Below are positions 38,611 to 47,853 of a stretch of 60,824 nt of DNA, one piece after another. This stretch comes from Serratia nevei (GTDB taxonomy: Bacteria > Pseudomonadota > Gammaproteobacteria > Enterobacterales > Enterobacteriaceae). The stretch's first letter is position 1, and each line of letters opens with the position of its first letter. The translations under genes were made by a program, and so were the position numbers. The stretch is taken from positions 1 through 60,824 of the forward strand of contig NZ_JAMYWQ010000029.1 of the NCBI RefSeq assembly GCF_024160145.1, in the 5' to 3' direction. The notes beneath the pieces are model-generated. The model was not told where the DNA came from. It made no database searches and worked only from the letters and a program-made list of their open reading frames with translations.

Positions 38611-40893
38611 ATGAAAAGCAAGCTATCACGTTATTCTTTAGCCACTCTTATCGGCTTGGGATTGGGCGCGTCCGCGTTCGCCAACGCCGCGCAGCAGACC
38701 GACACCACCACCACGGAAGAGAACAGCGGCACCACGGATAAAAAGCCGCGCGGCGAAGACACCATCGTCGTGACCGCCGCCCGGCAGAACCTGCAGGCGC
38801 CGGGGGTGTCCACCATCACCGCCGACGAGATCAAAAAACGCCCGCCGGCGCGCGACATCAGCGAACTGATCCGCACCATGCCGGGCGTTAACCTGACCGG
38901 CAACTCCACCAGCGGCCAGCGCGGTAACAACCGCCAGATCGATATCCGCGGCATGGGCCCGGAAAACACCCTGATTCTGATCGACGGCAAACCGGCCTCC
39001 AGCCGCAACTCGGTGCGTCAGGGCTGGCGCGGCGAGCGCGACTCGCGCGGCGATACCGCCTGGGTGCCGCCGGAAATGATCGAACGCATCGAAGTGCTGC
39101 GCGGCCCTGCCGCAGCGCGCTACGGCAACGGCGCCGCGGGCGGCGTGGTCAACATCATCACCAAGAAGGCCGGCGATGCGCTGCACGGCTCGCTGAACGG
39201 CTACTTCAACGTCCCGCAGCACAAGCAGGAAGGCGCCACCAAGCGCACCGACTTCAGCCTTTCCGGCCCGCTGAGCGACACCCTGAGCTTCCGCCTGTTC
39301 GGCGGCTACAGCAAAACGCAGGCCGACGCCTGGGATATTAACGAATCGCATAAATCCGAACGCGTCGGCGCCTACGCCAACAGCCTGCCTGCCGGGCGCG
39401 AAGGGGTGGTCGATAAAAACATCGACGCCTTGCTGCACTGGGAGTTCGCCCATCGGCAGTCGCTGGAGTTCGAGTACGCCTACGGCCGCCAGGGCAACCT
39501 GTACGCCGGCGATACCCAGAACACCAACACCAATGCCCTGGTGCAGAGCAACTACGGCAAAGAGACCAACCGCATCTACCGTGAAACCTTCGGCCTGACC
39601 CACCGCGGTGCCTGGGACAACGGCGTGAGCACCAACAACTATGTGCAGTTCGAGCGCACCCGCAACACCCGCCTGAACGAAGGCCTGGCCGGCGGCACCG
39701 AAGGTATCTTCGACACCAAAAACACCGGTTTCGGCACCACCAAGCTGGACGACTTCCTGGCGCACAGCGAAGTCAGCGTGCCCTTTGAGCTGGGCGTTGC
39801 GCAAACCGCCACGCTGGGTACCGAGTGGACCCAACAGCGGATGAAAGACGGCACCTCCACCAGCCAAACGTTGATGGGCGGCACCATTCCCGGCATGGGC
39901 ACCGGCACGCGCAGCCCTTACGCTTCCGCGCATATCTTCTCGCTGTTCGCCGAAGACAACATTGAGCTGACCGACACCACCATGCTGACGCCGGGACTAC
40001 GCTACGATCTGCATTCCGAGTCCGGCAACAACTGGAGCCCGGCGCTGAACCTGTCGCAGGAGATGGGCGACTACTTCACGCTGAAGATGGGCATCGCGCG
40101 CTCCTATAAAGCCCCGACGCTGTTCCAGACCAACGGCAACTACCTGCTGTACAGCAAAGGCCAAGGGTGTGCGGGCAGCGACGTCAGAAACGGCTGCTAC
40201 CTGCTCGGTAACGACGATCTGAAAGCGGAAACCAGCGTCAACAAAGAGATCGGGCTGGAGTTCCATAACGACGGCTGGCTGGCCGGCGTAACCTACTTCC
40301 GCAACGATTACCGCAACAAGATTGAGGCGGGTAACTCGCGCATCGCCACCAGCAGCACCGGCACGGCGGTCTATCAGTGGGAAAACGTACCGAAAGCGGT
40401 CGTACAAGGGCTGGAAGGCTCGCTGAACGTGCCGGTCAGTGAGACCGTCACCTGGAGCAACAACGCCACCTACATGATCGAGAACAAGAACAAAACCACC
40501 GGTGATTACCTGTCGGTGATCCCGAAGTTCACCGTCAACTCGACCCTCAGCTGGCAGGCTACGCAGGATCTGTCGATGCAGTCCACCCTGACCTGGTACG
40601 GCCGTCAGAAGCCGAAGAAGTACAACTACCAGGGTAAGCCGGCCACCGGCGGCGAAACCCGCGAGGTCAGCCCTTACGCCGTCGTCGGCGCCAGCGCGAC
40701 CTATGACCTGACCAAAAACGTCAGCGTCACCGCCGGCATCGACAACCTGTTCGACAAACGCCAGTTCCGCGCCGGTAACGCGCAGAACGTGGGCGACCCG
40801 ATTACCGGCGCGATCAACATCGCCGGCGCGGGCGCGGCCACCTACAACGAACCGGGCCGTACCTACTACATGAGCATCAACACCCACTTCTGA
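38611..40893 (+). CDS. fepA: TonB-dependent ferric enterobactin receptor FepA
   Basis: A 760-residue outer-membrane receptor with a signal peptide (to about ANAA). It has a TonB box DTIVVTAA near the mature N-terminus, and a plug domain with the MPGVNLTGNSTSGQRGNNRQIDIRGMGPENTLILIDGKP segment typical of FepA. The barrel ends in GRTYYMSINTHF with a terminal aromatic. Divergent from fes with a shared Fur region, as in E. coli. Given the neighbours it may carry ferric serratiochelin or enterobactin. Confidence 0.92.
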   Translation: MKSKLSRYSLATLIGLGLGASAFANAAQQTDTTTTEENSGTTDKKPRGEDTIVVTAARQNLQAPGVSTITADEIKKRPPARDISELIRTMPGVNLTGNSTSGQRGNNRQIDIRGMGPENTLILIDGKPASSRNSVRQGWRGERDSRGDTAWVPPEMIERIEVLRGPAAARYGNGAAGGVVNIITKKAGDALHGSLNGYFNVPQHKQEGATKRTDFSLSGPLSDTLSFRLFGGYSKTQADAWDINESHKSERVGAYANSLPAGREGVVDKNIDALLHWEFAHRQSLEFEYAYGRQGNLYAGDTQNTNTNALVQSNYGKETNRIYRETFGLTHRGAWDNGVSTNNYVQFERTRNTRLNEGLAGGTEGIFDTKNTGFGTTKLDDFLAHSEVSVPFELGVAQTATLGTEWTQQRMKDGTSTSQTLMGGTIPGMGTGTRSPYASAHIFSLFAEDNIELTDTTMLTPGLRYDLHSESGNNWSPALNLSQEMGDYFTLKMGIARSYKAPTLFQTNGNYLLYSKGQGCAGSDVRNGCYLLGNDDLKAETSVNKEIGLEFHNDGWLAGVTYFRNDYRNKIEAGNSRIATSSTGTAVYQWENVPKAVVQGLEGSLNVPVSETVTWSNNATYMIENKNKTTGDYLSVIPKFTVNSTLSWQATQDLSMQSTLTWYGRQKPKKYNYQGKPATGGETREVSPYAVVGASATYDLTKNVSVTAGIDNLFDKRQFRAGNAQNVGDPITGAINIAGAGAATYNEPGRTYYMSINTHF

Positions 40894-40910
40894 TGACATG
40901 ACCCAACGAC

Positions 40911-40934
40911 AAAGGGCGCCGATGCGCCCTTTTT
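40911..40934. terminator. Terminator between fepA and the second yncE-like gene
   Basis: AAAGGGCGC and GCGCCCTTT arms with a CGAT loop are followed by more T. A tracts on the other side let it act in both directions. Confidence 0.82.
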
Positions 40935-40949
40935 TATATTTATATTCAG

Positions 40950-42182
40950 TTAGTTGGTATGCAGCTGAATGCGCACCACGCTTTCCGGCTTGCCGGCCTT
41001 GGTGGAAGCGCCGTCGTTTTTCACCGTCACGAACAGCGCGTCGCCTTTCGGATCCAGCGCCAGGCTGTTAGGGTGCGGCGGCAGATCGACGGTTTGCAGG
41101 CGCTTGAGCGTTTTGGCGTCGAACACCGTCAGCGTACCGGCGCCATGCTCTACGCGAACCCCCTTGCGGTTGGCAACATACAGCCGCTGGCTGCGCTCAT
41201 CGAGCAGCAGGCCGATCGGCACCTCATCCGTCAGCTCACTGGCCAGCACCTTGCCGCTGTCCGCATCCAGCGCAAACACCCGATGGCCGCTGCTGCGCTT
41301 CACGTAGTCGTGCCCCAGATGATGGTTGCGGTAGTCGTCGCGATCGATGCCCTGATCGACGCCCAGCAGGCGATTGCTCGCCGGGTCATACACCAGATTC
41401 AGCAGCTGATCGGCCTGTACTTCGTGCGTGGCGGTGATCGCCAGCGTGTCGGCGTTCAGGGTGATCACCTGCCCCTGCATGTTGGAAACGAACACCCGGC
41501 GGCCCTTCTCATCCAGCGTGATGCCCACCGCGTTGTAGCCGAAGCCCGGGATCACCTTCTCCAGCTTGCCGGCCTTGGTGTCGACCACGTACAGCACGCT
41601 GTCGACGCCGAAGCCCAGCCCCGGCAGGAACAGGCGGCCGCTTTGCGCGTCATACTTGATCTCGCGGATGCGGTACAGGTAGTCCTCGGTGATTTTGAAC
41701 TTCTTCAGCTCCGCCAACAGGAAATCCAGACGCTTGCCGCTGATGCCCGCCTGCTTGTAGGCCTGCTCCAGCACTGCTTTGTCCAGCAGTTTGATGCTGC
41801 CGAGGGCGTGGTTGGTAGTGGTGTCCACCACCCCGACTTCGCCGTTGAAGGCCTGCGTCAGGTACAGGCGATTGCCCGCATCGTTCAGCGCCACGCCGAA
41901 GCCTTTCACCTGCAGCGGGATCTCCGCCTTGATCGCCAGGGTGTTGGGATCCAGCCGCAGCACGCGGGAGCGCGCCTCTTCCTTCCAGTCCGGCGCGCTG
42001 ACGAACAGCGCCTGTTGCGAGGTGCTGTAGGCCATCTCCACCACCGCCGACGACAGTGCCTCACGCTTGATGTCCTGCGGTTTGATGCCGACATCGTCCG
42101 CCTGCGCAGCGCCGGCCACCACCAGAGAGGCCGCCACCAGCAGCGACAGTAACGCGCGCGGGGTTGCTAGGGTTCCAGACAT
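40950..42182 (-). CDS. YncE-like secreted beta-propeller protein (2)
   Basis: A 410-residue paralogue of the protein at 26050-27114. Shared segments include VEMAYSTSQQALFVSA, VLRLDPNTLAIKA and PPHPNSLALDPKGDALFVTVK. A signal peptide ends near VAGAAQA. Start ATG 42182 with AAGGAG 8 bases upstream. It follows the C-PCP-C NRPS gene by 47 bases and ends the operon that begins with the second receptor, exactly mirroring the entCEB operon. It has about 60 residues more than its paralogue. Confidence 0.85.
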   Translation of the reverse strand: MSGTLATPRALLSLLVAASLVVAGAAQADDVGIKPQDIKREALSSAVVEMAYSTSQQALFVSAPDWKEEARSRVLRLDPNTLAIKAEIPLQVKGFGVALNDAGNRLYLTQAFNGEVGVVDTTTNHALGSIKLLDKAVLEQAYKQAGISGKRLDFLLAELKKFKITEDYLYRIREIKYDAQSGRLFLPGLGFGVDSVLYVVDTKAGKLEKVIPGFGYNAVGITLDEKGRRVFVSNMQGQVITLNADTLAITATHEVQADQLLNLVYDPASNRLLGVDQGIDRDDYRNHHLGHDYVKRSSGHRVFALDADSGKVLASELTDEVPIGLLLDERSQRLYVANRKGVRVEHGAGTLTVFDAKTLKRLQTVDLPPHPNSLALDPKGDALFVTVKNDGASTKAGKPESVVRIQLHTN

Positions 42183-42229
42183 CCTTTTATCTCCTTGAAA
42201 ATCATACTTTCGGTTAGAGTGAAACAACG

Positions 42230-45139
42230 TCATGCCTGCGGCCCGGGCGGCAGCGCCGCCAGAGCGATATCGCCAGCGATGTGCTGCGCAAACTGGGTAA
42301 AGACGTGCTGAACGCCGTCGGCGATCAGATTGGCCTGTTCCCGGCTATAGTGATCCTGGCGGTAGGTCATCATCACCCGCAGGGATTTCACCCCGGCCAG
42401 ATCGTCTTCCATCACCTCAAACTGCAGGCCGAGCAGCGACTCGGCTTTTTCCGGCTCCACCTGACGGTAGGCGATCGCGCTGCCGTCCTGCAGCCGGAAC
42501 TCGCCGTTCAGCTTGATGCGGCTGTGGATCTGGATAAACACTTCGAACATGTGGTTCTTGCGGTCTGCGTCAACGCCGAACAGCCCTTCTTCCACCAGAT
42601 CGATCGGAATATCGGTGTACGGCAGCGAGCCGTTGATGGTGTTTTTCACTTGGCTGACCAACCCGGCCACCGTCAGCCCCTCGTCGAAGCGCACGCGGTG
42701 CACCACCACGGTGGTGAAGTAGCCGACGGTATCGAAGAACTCGGCGTCATTGCGGCCGGAGGTCGAGGTGCCCACCAGCAGATCTGCCGGGCCGCCGAGC
42801 AGGCGCAGCGCCGAGGTAATCCCGGCATACACCACGTTAAACAGCGAAGCGTTGTTGCGGCGGGCGAGCTGATACAGGCCTTCCGCCACGGCAGGATCGA
42901 CCTCGAACTCCAGCCAGCCGCCGTTGACGTCCGCCGGTGCCGGCACCGCCGGGTGGGTGGACGGCTCTTGCCGGAAGATCGGCTGGCCGACCGGCGCGCC
43001 GCGCAGCGCGTCGAGCCAGTAGTCCAGATGTTGCTGCTGCACCCCGGAGGCCCGCTGCTGCCGGGCGAAAGTATGGAACTGCGGCGGCTGCCCGCGCCAC
43101 TGCGGCGCCTGGCCGACGACGCGATGGCGATAGGCGACACCCAGCTCGTCCATCATCAGGTTGAGCGACCATTCATCCAGCACCACATGGTGGAACAGCA
43201 GCGACAGCAGCTGCTGGCCGTTGTCCGCATCGCGCAGCAGCGTGACGCGCAACGGCAGCTCGGCGGCCAGATCGAACCGGTGTTGGCCGGCTTCGGCCAA
43301 CAGGGCGGCGGCATTGCCCGCCGGCGTCTCATGGGAGAAGCGGAACCACTGATAATCCGGCAATTCTGCGGCCGGCACCACCACCTGCACCACCTCGCCC
43401 TGTTGCTCAACGAAGCGTGAACGCAGCACGGTATGGCGGGTCATGACGTCGATAAACGCCTGACGCAGCGCCGTTTCATCCACCGCATCGAAGAAGCGCA
43501 GAGAGAACGGCAGGTTGAAGATCTCGTCATGGCCAAAGGCTTCATACACCTTCCACAGCGATTCCTGCGCCAGCGACAGCGGCGCCTGCGCGCGATCATG
43601 GTCGTCGGCGGTGGCCACTGCGGCATTCGGCTGCGCGACGTTCAGGCGTTTGGCGTAGCCCGCCAACCCGCGCGCCGTCGGATGGCTGAACAGATCGTTA
43701 ATGTTGATTTCGATCTGATGCAGGCTCAGCAAGCGGCCGATCACCCGGGTGGCAACCAGCGAATGGCCGCCGCGATCGAAAAAGTCTTCATCCAGGGTCA
43801 TTTCCGGCGCCACCAGCGCCTCACGGAACTCCTGCAAAATCAGCGGTGCAACGCTTTCGTCCGCATCGCCGTTCGCCGCCGGCACGGCCATCGCCGGGGA
43901 GGCGGCCTCAGCCACCGGCAGTGCGACGGCAATGCGCTGCCCGGCCAGGAACGCGCTGAACTGCTCCAGCAGGAAAGGCGCCACATGAGGAGACAGGCGC
44001 GGGTCGGTGACCAGCTCCAGCGTCAGCGTTTCTGCCTCCGGCAAGCCCAGCAGCAGCGCCAGTTCAAACGGCGTATGCAGCGGCGGCAGCAACAGGCGTT
44101 CGGCGTGAACGCCTTCCAGCCGCCACTCTGCGGCCAGATCGTCGCGCCAGGCCACCAGCAGCTGCGCCCGTTGCGGGTCCGGCTGTTCAGCCACGGCCTG
44201 CGCCAGCAGCCGCTGCCCGACGTCGCCCTCGCCATGCTGCACGGTCAGGCGCATCAGCGGCGCCGCCGTCAGGCCCAGCTCCAGGCCGACGAACTCCGCC
44301 GTTTCTGCGGCCGGCACGCACAGCTGCACCGCTTGGCCGCCGGCCTGCACGGCGACGAACTCGGCAAACCGTGCCGCCACCGCCGCCAGCAAGGCCCGCG
44401 GCGTGTCGTTGGCGGGCAACAGCGCGCGATCAATGCGCGTGACCACGCGCGCGCCCACCGGCGGCAACGCTTCAGCGCGCTGCGCCGGGCGGCGGTAATC
44501 CTGCAGCGAGACCGCCTGGCGCACCCACGGCAGCTGCGGCTCCGGGATTTCCGCCAGCTCGGCCGGCGCCACCGCGAAAGGCAGAGGCATCACATCCCCG
44601 TTATAACGGGCGGACAGCATCGCCGGCAGGTGGCGCCAAGGCAGCGTTTCCGCCAGGATGTCATGCAAGACCACGCCCAAAATCACGGCATCGCCCGGCG
44701 TGAGCAACAGCAGGCAGCGCAGCGGCGCTTCGCTTTCCAGTTCAAACGGCGCCGCCTGCACCTGCAGCAGGCAACCGATGGCGTGTTGTTCGTCCGCCAC
44801 CTGACGAAGGCTCACCGGCAACGGCGCCGAGCCGGCTGGGCGTTTCACCAGACCGTTTTCGTCATCAAAAACGTAGCGCACGCCCACGCCCGGCGTTTCC
44901 CGCACCAGCGCCTGCAGCGCCGCCGTCAGCCGGGCGATATCCACGTCCCCCGTCAGGCGCCAGGCCAGCGCCCGCTGCCCGCGAGCGTCACCCTGCTGCA
45001 GATGGGCAAACCATGCCCGTTCTTCGGCTTCGCTTACCGGCCGTTCGCCGTTCGCCGACGCCGCGCCCAGCGCCTGAAACGCGCTCTCCAGCCGCTGGGC
45101 CTCTTCATCGCTCAGAATGCTGTCAAAATCACCGATCAC
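42230..45139 (-). CDS. NRPS C*-PCP-C (VibF C-terminal half-like)
   Basis: A 969-residue protein. The first condensation-like domain (about 30-420) has VVLHDILAE in place of HHxxxDG and is probably inactive. The carrier domain has its Ser462 in RGGHSLVATR. The second condensation domain (about 560-960) reads FHHVVLDEW and may be active. In Vibrio VibF (Cy-Cy-A-C1-PCP-C2) the C1 domain is also inactive and C2 joins the threonine-derived DHB oxazoline to the amine, so this is the C-terminal part of a split VibF. I start at GTG 45139 with AAGGAG 8 bases upstream, after a receptor gene and a terminator hairpin. Confidence 0.85.
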   Translation of the reverse strand: MIGDFDSILSDEEAQRLESAFQALGAASANGERPVSEAEERAWFAHLQQGDARGQRALAWRLTGDVDIARLTAALQALVRETPGVGVRYVFDDENGLVKRPAGSAPLPVSLRQVADEQHAIGCLLQVQAAPFELESEAPLRCLLLLTPGDAVILGVVLHDILAETLPWRHLPAMLSARYNGDVMPLPFAVAPAELAEIPEPQLPWVRQAVSLQDYRRPAQRAEALPPVGARVVTRIDRALLPANDTPRALLAAVAARFAEFVAVQAGGQAVQLCVPAAETAEFVGLELGLTAAPLMRLTVQHGEGDVGQRLLAQAVAEQPDPQRAQLLVAWRDDLAAEWRLEGVHAERLLLPPLHTPFELALLLGLPEAETLTLELVTDPRLSPHVAPFLLEQFSAFLAGQRIAVALPVAEAASPAMAVPAANGDADESVAPLILQEFREALVAPEMTLDEDFFDRGGHSLVATRVIGRLLSLHQIEININDLFSHPTARGLAGYAKRLNVAQPNAAVATADDHDRAQAPLSLAQESLWKVYEAFGHDEIFNLPFSLRFFDAVDETALRQAFIDVMTRHTVLRSRFVEQQGEVVQVVVPAAELPDYQWFRFSHETPAGNAAALLAEAGQHRFDLAAELPLRVTLLRDADNGQQLLSLLFHHVVLDEWSLNLMMDELGVAYRHRVVGQAPQWRGQPPQFHTFARQQRASGVQQQHLDYWLDALRGAPVGQPIFRQEPSTHPAVPAPADVNGGWLEFEVDPAVAEGLYQLARRNNASLFNVVYAGITSALRLLGGPADLLVGTSTSGRNDAEFFDTVGYFTTVVVHRVRFDEGLTVAGLVSQVKNTINGSLPYTDIPIDLVEEGLFGVDADRKNHMFEVFIQIHSRIKLNGEFRLQDGSAIAYRQVEPEKAESLLGLQFEVMEDDLAGVKSLRVMMTYRQDHYSREQANLIADGVQHVFTQFAQHIAGDIALAALPPGPQA

Positions 45140-45184
45140 TGCGTTATCTCCTTTGCCCGGCCGTGCCGGGATAGCGCATAAAAA

Positions 45185-45202
45185 GGGGGACATACGTCCC
45201 CC
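45185..45202 (-). terminator. Intra-operon attenuator between receptor and NRPS genes
   Basis: GGGGGAC and GTCCCCC arms with an ATAC loop are followed on the minus strand by a U run. It lies 16 bases past the receptor stop and 46 before the NRPS start, so it likely lowers NRPS expression relative to the receptor. Confidence 0.68.
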
Positions 45203-45217
45203 GTCATCGCGATAGCG

Positions 45218-47314
45218 TTAGAAATTCAGCTCAACCGCCGCGCCGACCAAGCGGCCTTGCTGAATATTCGCCGTGTAAATGTCGTTATTTCTGATCATTT
45301 CGCGGCGGTCGGAATCAAACAGGTTTTTCGCATACAGCGTGGCGCGGCCGTAGGAGAAGGTGTAGGCCAGCTGAGCGTTGGCCGTCCAATAAGAGCCGAT
45401 GCGCCCTCGTGAATCGTTGTCGTATTGCGAATAGTAGGAGTCGGTAAACGCCACGTTGCTGCTCAGCTCCCATCCTTTCAGGAACTGGTATTTGGCGCCC
45501 ATGTTGGCGGTGTAAGCCGGTGCACGCGCCAGCTCATGCCCTTCCACGCCGCTGCCCGAGAATTTCTTGATGTCGGTTTTCAGCAGGCCGAGGTTGCCGA
45601 ACAGCTCGAAGTCCCAGCGCGGCTGCCAGGTGGCGCCGATTTCCGCGCCGTAGGTTTCCACCTTGTCGGCATTGCGGATCACGCTGGAGTTATCACCTAA
45701 CGAATACGGCAGCTGCATATCTTTGTAATCGTTATAGAAAATGTTACCCGTCAGCACCACGTTGGCATCTTTCAGATGATGGCGGGTGTACAGCTCGTAG
45801 TTCCATACATACTCGGAACCGTAGGTGTAGCTGACCACCGGCGTGCCGAAAGTAATGCCGCCGCCGCCGGCGTTATAGCCACGAGCAATCTTGGCGCCGT
45901 AGGTTTGGGTATCCGTCGGTTTCCAGGCCAAGTCCAACTTCGGCAGGAACACGGTGTAGGTTTCGTCGAAGTCGATACGCACCGACTGACCACCGCCGTC
46001 GCGGCGGCGGTGCTCGCGTTCCAGGCGACTGGCGGCGGTCACGTCCACCTGCGGCGTCAGCGCATAGGTCAGCTCGGCGAACGCCGAATGGGTATCGGTT
46101 TTATCCTTGAAGCGCGAACCGCCGAAGATATTGACGTACTCATCCTGCGTGCCGTGGAAATAACGCAGCCCCGCCAGCCCGTGCAGGCGGCTGTCCGCAC
46201 CGCCGAAGCGCACCACCGGTTCCACATGCACTTCTTGGCCCTGGATATCGGCGGCATAAGGCATGTTGTAGGCGGTCGGCCGATTGATATTGAAGTCGGT
46301 GTAAATAACGCGGTTTTCCAACGTCAGCGCATCGGACTGCTCCCAGGCCAGATCCCAGATGGTACTGTTCATGTTGCTTTTGAATATCGGCCGACGCGAC
46401 TCATAGCGCGGGTTAGTCGGATGCGGCTGCGGATTGAGGCTTTCGTTTTGCGGCGCGTTGCTGCCGAAGTGGGTAAAGGTCAGCTTGGTGGTCAGATCGC
46501 GCAGGCCGGCCGGGTTGAACAACAGCTTCGCGCGGGCGGTGGTGGCTTCCACTTCGCGCGGATCGCCCACCGGGGCATACGACGGCATATCGACTTCGCT
46601 GCGGCGGCGCTGGCGATCGACGCTGACGCGGAACGCCAGCTGATCTTCCACCAGCGGGCCAGACGCCATGGCCGCCAGCTGTGAAGAGTGCTGGTTGCCT
46701 GCCCCGCCCTTGAAGGCGCTTTCCCATTCGAAAGTCGGATCTTTACTGGCCATAACGATGGCGCCGGCGATGGCGTTGCGCCCCTGAATGTAGCTTTGCG
46801 GGCCGAGGAACACTTCGACGCGATCCAGATCCCACAGCGACTGCGGACCGAATGCCTGTTCGTTATAGGTCAGCGAACGGCCGTCCAATGACAGATTGAG
46901 GCGCGGACGGGTGCCGCTGAGGAAGGCGTTGGCGCCGACGTTCGGGCCGGAACCGTCGATGCCGCGCACGGTCGGCAGTTCGTTGCCGATACCCAGATCC
47001 ACCACGTTGGGGGTCATGCGCAGCAGATCGGGGATCTGCACCGCGTCGGGCATCGAAGCGATGCGGTTGCTGTCGAACACCTGCACGCTGGAGCCGGTGT
47101 CGAAAATGGAACGTTTGATCTTCTCACCGGTGACCAGCAGCGTTTCCGCATCCTGGTTGGTTTCGTTGCTCTTGGTTTCCGCCGCGTTAACGTTACCGAT
47201 CGCCAGTGAACAAATCCCTAAAAATACGGAGGAAAACGCCCCAATGGCTTTCAACCCCGCTTTTTCCCCGTTTCTTACGCTTTCATGCCGTTGAGCCGCA
47301 AAATGCTTGCCCAT
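45218..47314 (-). CDS. TonB-dependent siderophore receptor (ViuA-like)
   Basis: A 698-residue outer-membrane receptor with a long signal region ending near NVNAAETK and a TonB box ETLLVTG. The plug reads DLLRMTPNVVDLGIGNELPTVRGIDG and SLDGRSLTYN, and the barrel ends AVELNF with C-terminal Phe. It resembles the vibriobactin/vulnibactin receptor group more than FepA and likely imports the ferric form of the product of the split VibF genes. The specific ligand is an inference from its operon. Fur boxes lie upstream at 47541-47584. Confidence 0.83.
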   Translation of the reverse strand: MGKHFAAQRHESVRNGEKAGLKAIGAFSSVFLGICSLAIGNVNAAETKSNETNQDAETLLVTGEKIKRSIFDTGSSVQVFDSNRIASMPDAVQIPDLLRMTPNVVDLGIGNELPTVRGIDGSGPNVGANAFLSGTRPRLNLSLDGRSLTYNEQAFGPQSLWDLDRVEVFLGPQSYIQGRNAIAGAIVMASKDPTFEWESAFKGGAGNQHSSQLAAMASGPLVEDQLAFRVSVDRQRRRSEVDMPSYAPVGDPREVEATTARAKLLFNPAGLRDLTTKLTFTHFGSNAPQNESLNPQPHPTNPRYESRRPIFKSNMNSTIWDLAWEQSDALTLENRVIYTDFNINRPTAYNMPYAADIQGQEVHVEPVVRFGGADSRLHGLAGLRYFHGTQDEYVNIFGGSRFKDKTDTHSAFAELTYALTPQVDVTAASRLEREHRRRDGGGQSVRIDFDETYTVFLPKLDLAWKPTDTQTYGAKIARGYNAGGGGITFGTPVVSYTYGSEYVWNYELYTRHHLKDANVVLTGNIFYNDYKDMQLPYSLGDNSSVIRNADKVETYGAEIGATWQPRWDFELFGNLGLLKTDIKKFSGSGVEGHELARAPAYTANMGAKYQFLKGWELSSNVAFTDSYYSQYDNDSRGRIGSYWTANAQLAYTFSYGRATLYAKNLFDSDRREMIRNNDIYTANIQQGRLVGAAVELNF

Positions 47315-47540
47315 AGATGTCTTCTCCTTTCATCCCAGAGGTGCACAAAATTTGATTTTTTTTACACAACCTACATCGACACTCACACAGACCATGACGC
47401 TACGGCCTTCCCGACCTTGGTGTTGCTTATCCCTGCGGCACAACAATGCCCTTCGCGGCCGAACGGGCCGACCCCGCCCACGGCCAAACCACCGATACGG
47501 GGCGGCAGACGACGGACATAAAAACGTAAAATAATGTTAC

Positions 47541-47560
47541 GAATGATAATATTTTGCATT
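47541..47560. promoter_or_regulatory. Fur box 1
   Basis: GAATGATAATATTTTGCATT matches the Fur consensus in its left half-sites. It pairs with a second, inverted box 4 bases away. Confidence 0.7.
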
Positions 47561-47564
47561 TTCC

Positions 47565-47584
47565 AATGCAAATCATTATCAATA
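47565..47584. promoter_or_regulatory. Fur box 2
   Basis: AATGCAAATCATTATCAATA is close to an inverted copy of box 1. Together they could repress the receptor gene (-) and the Cy gene (+). Confidence 0.7.
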
Positions 47585-47771
47585 AAGGTGTGAATCCAAC
47601 CGAGATAACAGCCAGAAAACCTTATACTTTCGCAGGTAAAACAAGCGATGAAATATCAAGCAATAATTGCAATGCTAAGAATAATATAAATAAATTATTC
47701 ACAACCAACAGCTTTCCGGCCTACAGCCAAGAACCCTCCTTATAGATAACACTCCCACCCCAAACGGAACA

Positions 47772-47790
47772 AATAATAATAATTTTCATT
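47772..47790 (+). promoter_or_regulatory. Possible third Fur box near the Cy gene
   Basis: AATAATAATAATTTTCATT keeps most of the Fur pattern and lies 64 bases before the Cy gene start. Confidence 0.5.
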
Positions 47791-47853
47791 CCTATTAACA
47801 TTTGGATATATTCTTGCAGTCTCTCTCGTTGGCTGAATCAAAATGGATACCCG

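Larger units (their letters stand above)
47315..47853. other. Divergent promoter region of the second receptor and Cy gene
   Basis: A 539-base divergent gap. It contains two closely spaced Fur-like boxes in the AT-rich middle and a third possible box near 47772. I see no gene in it. Confidence 0.5.
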
